A stretch of 19,125 nt of DNA. Origin: JAPLKX01 sp035530195. GTDB lineage: Bacteria; Hydrogenedentota; Hydrogenedentia; Hydrogenedentales; SLHB01. This document shows, piece after piece, positions 14,589 through 19,125 of the stretch. The position numbers were made by a program, and so were the translations under genes. The stretch covers positions 1 through 19,125 of the forward strand of contig DATKVG010000169.1 in the NCBI GenBank assembly GCA_035530195.1. The letters are read 5' to 3'. Below the pieces are notes generated by a model. The model saw nothing but the letters and a program-made list of their open reading frames with translations. It did no database searches and was not told the DNA's origin. Positions within the stretch are counted from its first letter, which is position 1. Each line of letters starts with the position of its first letter.

Positions 14589-15889
14589 AGGGTCCATCCG
14601 TTGTGCATGGCACGCTTGAGCATGTTGTTGGCTTCGGCACATTCTACGAATCGTTCGGTCTTGGGATCCCACTTCAGTTTCTTTTTCAACCGCGCGGAGA
14701 TGTCGGCGATCATCCCAAGAATGGAGGCCTTATGGGCGGCATCCACGTCCGAAACCGGATCGTTGCGCGATCGAATGCACTGGAGTAGGTTGTCGCCGTG
14801 GTGCGTCGAATCAGTGAGACGGACATCGGTGTCTTTGAATTCCACTTTCAGGAGCGACTCGGGCTCGGCCCAGATTCCGGACCGGTCCACGTGGACCCAA
14901 CCCTCATCGCCGATGAAGCGGCACCCGGATTTCCGTTGGTCACAGTCCGCGAAAAGCATCTTGAAGCCGTCGGCGTACGTGAACGTGGCGTTCCAGGTGT
15001 CTACGTTGTCCGTGAACCCTTCGTTGCGATAGGTGGCGGTACACTCGACATCGAAGGGATCGTTGCCGATCCGCGGGCAGCCCCAGTTGGCAATATCGAG
15101 ATGGTGTACGCCCCAGTTGGTGATGAAGCCCGCGCAGTAGTCGAAAATGAGATACCAATCCGGCCATGCGACGCGGCCGGGATTGTAAGGCTTGTCCGGC
15201 GCGGGTCCTCGCCATAGGTTCCAGTCAAACCCATCGGGAACCGGCTGCGGATCCAGAGTGCCGGTGTACTTGGGCCGGTATTGGGGGCCTTCTGTGGCGA
15301 CCTCGACCGTATGGATCTTGCCAACATAGCCGTTTCGCGCCAGCGTGCAGGCGTGCTGAAACTTGCCCAGTGACCGTTGCCACGTGCCCGTCTGAAAGAC
15401 GCGCTGGGTCGCTCGGACGGTGTCGCGGATACAACGGGACTCCTCCACGGACACGCCCAGCGGCTTCTCGCAATACATGTCCTTCCCGGCCTTTGCCGCG
15501 GCAGTCGCGATCAGCGCGTGCCAGTGGTCCTGTACGGCGATCATCACGGCATCGATATCTTTGCGCGCGAGGAGTTCGCGGTAGTCGCCATACATCGCGC
15601 ACCCGGTATCGCCGTATTGCGCATCGACCAAGTCCTTGGCTTTCTGCCGGCGGTCTTCGTAGGTATCGCAGACGGCCACGACCTGGCAGTCGGAGAGGCC
15701 AAGGAAGTTCTTCATATTGTCCGTGCCCATGCTGCCGACGCCAATGCAGCCGAGGGTTATCTTGTTGCTGGGCGCTACCGCATCATCTGCACCAAGAGCC
15801 GAACCCGGCACGATGCTCGGCAGAGCGAGAGCCGCGCCCGCCATAGCGGAATTCTTCAGGAACTGACGGCGATTGATTTTGAGTTTCAT
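14585..15889 (-). CDS. Tat-exported Gfo/Idh/MocA-family oxidoreductase
   Basis: 434 residues from an ATG at 15889 with AAGGAG six bases upstream. Tat signal NRRQFLKNSA (6-15) with an Ala-rich core to about residue 33. The Rossmann nucleotide loop is GCIGVGSMG (47-55), DHWHALIATAAAKAGKDMYC precedes the family signature EKP (141-143), and NWGVHHLDIANWG carries the usual His/Asp region of the C-terminal domain. Members use NAD(P) to oxidise or reduce sugars and inositols. Exported members of this clade are thought to carry a tightly bound cofactor and act on glycans in the periplasm. It is first in a two-gene operon whose second gene overlaps by four bases (ATGA). Length is normal and there is no damage. 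Confidence 0.93.
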   Translation of the reverse strand: MKLKINRRQFLKNSAMAGAALALPSIVPGSALGADDAVAPSNKITLGCIGVGSMGTDNMKNFLGLSDCQVVAVCDTYEDRRQKAKDLVDAQYGDTGCAMYGDYRELLARKDIDAVMIAVQDHWHALIATAAAKAGKDMYCEKPLGVSVEESRCIRDTVRATQRVFQTGTWQRSLGKFQHACTLARNGYVGKIHTVEVATEGPQYRPKYTGTLDPQPVPDGFDWNLWRGPAPDKPYNPGRVAWPDWYLIFDYCAGFITNWGVHHLDIANWGCPRIGNDPFDVECTATYRNEGFTDNVDTWNATFTYADGFKMLFADCDQRKSGCRFIGDEGWVHVDRSGIWAEPESLLKVEFKDTDVRLTDSTHHGDNLLQCIRSRNDPVSDVDAAHKASILGMIADISARLKKKLKWDPKTERFVECAEANNMLKRAMHNGWTL

Positions 15890-16013
15890 GACGTCTCCTT
15901 AGTAGCGAACAAACCCATTGGACGCAAGACGACCCTTGCCAGAAACGGCATTAGTGCTTGACGTGTCGTCCCAACCCTAAGAGATCATCGACTCAATGCC
16001 GATAGGATGTCAA

Positions 16014-16040
16014 GCCGGTGACTTTGGAAGTCGCCTGAGT
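16014..16040. repeat. Single GGTGACTTTGGAAGTCGCC palindromic element
   Basis: GTGACTT/AAGTCGC arms with one G-T type mismatch and a TGAGT tail, as in the 7408 tandem pair. It lies between the divergent oxidoreductase and sialidase-like genes. Confidence 0.65.
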
Positions 16041-16083
16041 AGGGATGCATCACCCCCATCTTTCTTGTGGTATCCCGGCGCGA

Positions 16084-16089
16084 TATAAT
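16084..16089 (+). promoter_or_regulatory. -10 box for the sialidase-like gene
   Basis: Perfect TATAAT 80 bases before the start codon at 16169. TTCTTG at 16062-16067, 16 bases upstream, is a weak -35 candidate. Confidence 0.45.
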
Positions 16090-16168
16090 GGCGTCATGAT
16101 AAGGTTCCTTATGACTGTCTTAGGCACCGCCTCTTACAGGCAAACGATCCAGAAATCAAGGAGTTGAC

Positions 16169-17377
16169 ATGAGGTCCATGCTCGTTATCTTTATCACCGC
16201 GGTGGCGTGGCCAGCGGAGACCGTCGAAGTGCAGAATATCCACGTACAAATCGTGGACTTCGTGGAGAAGACGATTTACCACTCTCCGGAGACCCCGGGA
16301 TACACGTCCTGGGTCGGCTTGTGGCAGTTGCCCAATGAGACTCTCTGTTGCGATTTCCGCCAGGTTACCGGCCCGAAGGACAAGCCCGTTTCGAGCGTGC
16401 CTGTCCTCGGATCGCGAGATGGCGGAGGTACATGGTCGGTTCTGACCGCCGCGGCGCCTTCTACGGATTTGGGAATGCTGGGTGGATATACGGTGTCGCC
16501 GGATGGTTGCCGAGGCATGGCGGTACTGCCCGATGGAACGTTGGTCCGGCCGGTGTGGCCTTCTGGCGACATGAAGGATTCGGGATATGTTCTGCGGTCA
16601 ACGGATCGCGGGAAGACTTGGAGCGAGAAGATATTCTTCTTGCCGATCGAAGAATACAGAACCTGGCCTACGCTGCTCCGTACTCTCCGTGATGGGCGTC
16701 TCATTCTGTTTGCGGGCTGCTGGAAACGGGGCGACTGCGCGGCCGGCAAACGCAACGATCCCGTGTACGCGGGCGGCCAGGAAGGGATGCTCCCGAACAT
16801 GACGAAGATGATGTTCGTCTCCTCGGATAAGGGCAAGACGTGGAGCACCCCCATCGTACTCATGCCGGCCAGCGTGGGCGTGTGCGAAGAGAGCGATTTC
16901 TGTGAGCTGCCCAACGGCGACCTGTTCTGGATTCACCGCACGGAACACTACCCGAATCATCAGACCGACATGCCGCCTTTGGCCGCAAGAATGGGACCCG
17001 ACCCTCCGGAGTCCTATTGGTACAGTGATCGTATGCAGAGCATCGTACACAAGCAGGGACAAACATTCGTGCCCGGAAAATGCGAGCCCGCGCCTTTCCC
17101 GCACAGCGGCTATCCGTGCGTGCTGGCCACGCGCGAAGGCGTGATTCTTCACCTCGCCACGGGAGAGTCTCACTGGTCGGCCGACACAGGCAAGACATGG
17201 AATAAACTGATGGTAGGTGACAAAGCGGTCAGCACATACTACTACCCCAAAGCCATCCAGATGGCCGACGGGCTGATCTTGTGTATCGGCCACCTCGGTA
17301 GCGACGACGTGTACGGCACGGTGGATCAGTGCATCAAACAGCAGACGTTTCGATTGAAGGTCCAGGAAGCCCGTTGA
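16169..17377 (+). CDS. Secreted sialidase/BNR-repeat six-bladed propeller protein
   Basis: 402 residues. AAGGAG five bases before the ATG (16158-16163) fixes the start. A short signal peptide (MRSMLVIFITAVAWPA) predicts export. Four Asp-box motifs (S-x-D-x-G-x-T-W) are visible: SRDGGGTW (82-89), STDRGKTW (144-151), SSDKGKTW (218-225) and SADTGKTW near residue 350. These mark the sialidase-type propeller fold. Length fits a single-domain exo-sialidase. The catalytic Arg triad and Tyr/Glu pair cannot be assigned with confidence, so it may act on another sugar or bind glycans only. It stands alone and is convergent with the Tat-exported gene at 17591. Confidence 0.88.
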   Translation: MRSMLVIFITAVAWPAETVEVQNIHVQIVDFVEKTIYHSPETPGYTSWVGLWQLPNETLCCDFRQVTGPKDKPVSSVPVLGSRDGGGTWSVLTAAAPSTDLGMLGGYTVSPDGCRGMAVLPDGTLVRPVWPSGDMKDSGYVLRSTDRGKTWSEKIFFLPIEEYRTWPTLLRTLRDGRLILFAGCWKRGDCAAGKRNDPVYAGGQEGMLPNMTKMMFVSSDKGKTWSTPIVLMPASVGVCEESDFCELPNGDLFWIHRTEHYPNHQTDMPPLAARMGPDPPESYWYSDRMQSIVHKQGQTFVPGKCEPAPFPHSGYPCVLATREGVILHLATGESHWSADTGKTWNKLMVGDKAVSTYYYPKAIQMADGLILCIGHLGSDDVYGTVDQCIKQQTFRLKVQEAR

Positions 17378-17482
17378 CAGACCTGCATTTCAAGGCTCAC
17401 ATTGTGCAGCGTTTACGGTCCGCATTGTTGCCACTCGCGATCCGCCGGTGGCTAGCGCAATTCACGGTAGAAGTGTCGGGTG

Positions 17483-17553
17483 GCGTTTCACGATTGAGCA
17501 TGCAGGGCACCGCTCGCCCGGTCATCGTTTCCGTCAACTCAATCGTGAAACGC
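17483..17553. other. 16-bp inverted repeat with nested stem between convergent genes
   Basis: GCGTTTCACGATTGAG (17483-17498) and its exact reverse complement (17538-17553) enclose 39 bases that contain a further GGGC/GCCC pairing. Lying between two converging genes it may be a bidirectional terminator (without T-run), a mobile inverted-repeat element or a structured RNA. Confidence 0.5.
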
Positions 17554-17590
17554 AGTAAAGAAGTAAACGTGCGGAACCGGCGGTCAATGA

Positions 17591-18535
17591 TCACACCTGT
17601 CCGTACTGGCGCGTGAACGCCGCGTTGATGGCGACTTCGTCCTGGAACTGTTGGAACATGCCGACGATGACCGCGTCGGTCTTCTTGACGTTCTCGAAGG
17701 CCCAGCGGAACGCCTCGCCGACGCAATCGGGCGAGTCGCACCGGCGGCCCGCCGCGAGGATTTTGAACACGAGGCAGGGTTTGGCGACTTGCCGCACGAC
17801 CTCGGCCATTCGGGGCGGATCGGATTCGACGAACGGCTCGCCGAAGGTGATCTGGCCGAGTTGGCTCTGCATCTCCTCGCGGGTGCGCGTGACGTGGTGG
17901 ACGCAGGCCATGAAGAAGTCGTTCTCCCAGCCCTCGTCGGCCATGCGCTTGATATTGTCGGGATTGTGGGCCGAGACGCCAGCCAAAACACCGAGGTCGT
18001 GGACTTTCTTGACGTAATCGTGGACCTTGACGGCCTGGCCCGCGCGGAACAAGGAGTCCGTCACGCCGCCGTGGTGGGCGATCGCGAACGGCTTGGAGGC
18101 CATCACGCGCGCCAAGGGCGGCGCACCGGGACTCTCGGCGTTCAGGCAGAGGAACTGGAGCTTGGAGTCCGCACTCCAGAGGATATCGAGGACCTTCTCG
18201 ACCTTCTCGGTGAGATCGAACTGGAACGTGTTGATTCCCTGGGCCTCGGAGTGGCGGAGAAACTCGACGGTACGCTCGACCGTGAAGTACTCGCGCATGT
18301 GGGCGGACAGGTTGCTGGTGGCATGGGAGTATCCCCCGATGGGGTTGTATCCCGTGATGAGCCGCGTCACGGCGTAGTTGCCGAGCGGGATCGTCGGTAG
18401 GAGTTCAAGGGGTTTTGATGCTTCGCCTTGGGCATCTGCGGTGCCCGCCGCTGCGGCCACGGCCGCAGTGCACAGACCCGCCTGCTCGATAAACTCTCTG
18501 CGATTCACGCGACGCCGCTCATGCTTCTTGTCCAT
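17591..18535 (-). CDS. Tat-exported TIM-barrel protein, aldo/keto-reductase-like
   Basis: 314 residues from an ATG at 18535 with AAGGAGG five bases upstream; an ATG at 18556 is less well placed. Tat signal NRREFIEQAG (11-20) with an Ala-rich core ending near residue 36. The mature part has barrel-like strands and helices (YAVTRLITGYNPIGGY, EFLRHSEAQGINTFQFDLTE, LQFLCLNAES, DLGVLAGVSAHNPDNIKRMA, CLVFKILAAGR and DAVIVGMFQQFQDEVA) similar in order to aldo/keto reductases, but the catalytic Tyr/Lys/His set is not evident. It could be a non-catalytic or different TIM-barrel enzyme. It diverges from the truncated sialidase fragment, with only 54 bases between starts. No partner gene is evident. Confidence 0.7.
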   Translation of the reverse strand: MDKKHERRRVNRREFIEQAGLCTAAVAAAAGTADAQGEASKPLELLPTIPLGNYAVTRLITGYNPIGGYSHATSNLSAHMREYFTVERTVEFLRHSEAQGINTFQFDLTEKVEKVLDILWSADSKLQFLCLNAESPGAPPLARVMASKPFAIAHHGGVTDSLFRAGQAVKVHDYVKKVHDLGVLAGVSAHNPDNIKRMADEGWENDFFMACVHHVTRTREEMQSQLGQITFGEPFVESDPPRMAEVVRQVAKPCLVFKILAAGRRCDSPDCVGEAFRWAFENVKKTDAVIVGMFQQFQDEVAINAAFTRQYGQV

Positions 18536-18577
18536 ATCACCCTCCTTCTCGTGCAATAACGTCTGAATGACGCTACC

Positions 18578-18586
18578 ATCTTATCA
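18578..18586 (-). promoter_or_regulatory. Possible extended -10 box for the Tat-exported TIM-barrel gene
   Basis: On the minus strand TGATAAGAT resembles TG-N-TAAGAT, about 45 bases before the ATG at 18535. No -35 is evident. Confidence 0.3.
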
Positions 18587-18589
18587 TCG

Positions 18590-18949
18590 TTGGCGTGCCG
18601 CAACAAGACGGAGGATCCTGCCCCGGGCCTGCTCAAGCGATTGGCCAGCGGAAGACTCATGCTGGTATGGAATCGGCCATTTCCGGAAGGGAAGACTGAG
18701 TACCCGCTCACCGGCGGAGACCGTGAGTGGTCGGAAGTCCCGGTCAGCAACCATCGCGGCGAGCTTTCCGTGGCCTTCTCCGACGACGATGGGAAAACGT
18801 GGCCCCCGCACGTTGTGATCGCCCGTCAGCCCGGCGCCTCGCTCGCCTACCCCTATGTGTACGAACGAAAGCCGGGCGAGCTCTGGCTCACCACCATGCA
18901 AGGTGGAATCCGCGTGAAGGTTAAAGAAGCGGATCTGCTTTCGCAGTGA
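18590..18949 (+). pseudogene. N-terminally truncated sialidase-like protein
   Basis: About 119 codons with only a TTG as possible start and no Shine-Dalgarno; an in-frame stop lies at 18557. The sequence enters in mid-fold: EDPAPGLLKRLASGRLMLVW, GELSVAFSDDDGKTWPPHVV with one Asp box (SDDDGKTW), then LAYPYVYERKPGELWLTTMQ and a C-terminal RVKVKEADLL. This is the last third of a sialidase/BNR protein. The missing two thirds are not nearby. The break falls in the promoter region of the divergent gene at 18535, so the deletion joint may have brought the two together. Not a duplicate of the 16169 gene by eye. Confidence 0.7.
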
Positions 18950-18954
18950 CCAAC

Positions 18955-19059
18955 ATGAGGAAAGGCATGGGCATGATCAGACAGCATGTGGTACGGGCCG
19001 TTTTGGCGTGTTGTCTGGGTTGGGCATGGGGCGGCGACGGCGGGCTTCTCGCATCGTAG
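18955..19059 (+). CDS. 34-residue signal-peptide-like ORF
   Basis: ATG six bases after the sialidase stop, preceded by a weak site. It encodes MRKGMGMIRQHVVRAVLACC followed by LGWAWGGDGG and stops at 19057. The basic start and hydrophobic core look like a signal peptide with nothing behind it, so it is probably the stub of an exported protein whose body is lost, or chance. Confidence 0.3.
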   Translation: MRKGMGMIRQHVVRAVLACCLGWAWGGDGGLLAS

Positions 19060-19080
19060 CCGCCCTATAATCGGTTCCCG

Positions 19081-19089
19081 TGCTATACT
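19081..19089 (+). promoter_or_regulatory. Extended -10 promoter-like box at the right edge
   Basis: TGCTATACT matches TG-N-TATACT; a TATAAT lies just upstream at 19066-19071. It may drive a gene beyond the window. It is the same string as the STAND promoter box. Confidence 0.4.
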
Positions 19090-19125
19090 CAGATTACCGG
19101 CAAATCACCAGCAGGGAGTCCCCCG

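Noticed and set aside
13947..15032. Plus-strand ORF of 361 codons
   Set aside because: Antisense to the oxidoreductase and fusion genes; no domain seen.

Overview
The window looks like a fragment of a GC-rich, free-living environmental bacterium of the Planctomycetota/Verrucomicrobiota/Lentisphaerota or Hydrogenedentota type. This is inferred from gene style, not from a marker gene: several Tat-exported proteins (RRDFLK, RRQFLK and RREFIE motifs), a Gfo/Idh/MocA oxidoreductase, Asp-box sialidase-like proteins, a UroD-like protein, secreted TIM-barrel hydrolases and a large STAND NTPase with TPR repeats. No rRNA, tRNA, CRISPR array, transposase or phage gene was recognised.

Layout. 1-2174 (minus): a secreted DUF6259/GH36-like glycosidase that runs off the left edge. 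2508-5834 (plus): a UroD-like protein, a Tat-exported TIM-barrel glycosidase and a truncated beta-propeller glycosidase. 5835-6205: repeat-rich gap. 6206-7201 (minus): LolA-like lipoprotein. 7205-8234: an eroded stretch with a broken FnIII gene, a short secreted ORF and a headless C-terminal fragment. 8236-8856 (minus): intact FnIII protein. 8857-9641: a non-coding block holding a 20-bp-periodic array, phased A-tracts and two inverted-repeat elements. 9642-12335 (minus): membrane-anchored STAND/NB-ARC-TPR protein. 12444-15889 (minus): a translationally coupled pair, a Gfo/Idh/MocA oxidoreductase followed by a sugar-isomerase-like/ceramidase-like fusion. 16169-17377 (plus): sialidase-like protein. 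17591-18535 (minus): Tat-exported TIM-barrel protein. 18590-18949 (plus): N-terminally truncated sialidase. The right edge holds a signal-peptide-like mini-ORF and a promoter-like box.

How it fits together. Most genes point to periplasmic or surface breakdown of glycans or glycolipids: exported hydrolases and sialidase-like propellers, plus the oxidoreductase and isomerase/ceramidase-like pair for oxidation, epimerisation or amide cleavage of the products. The STAND protein is unrelated in theme and is a candidate signalling or anti-phage protein.

The most unusual content is non-coding. A roughly 340-bp AT-rich block (8921-9260) has a CC dinucleotide in exact 20-bp register for nine consecutive units, followed by eight A-tracts spaced about 10 bp apart. 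At least five palindromic element families are scattered around it. One family contributes two in-frame intrusions to the first gene, and another has broken an FnIII domain by a 53-bp insertion.
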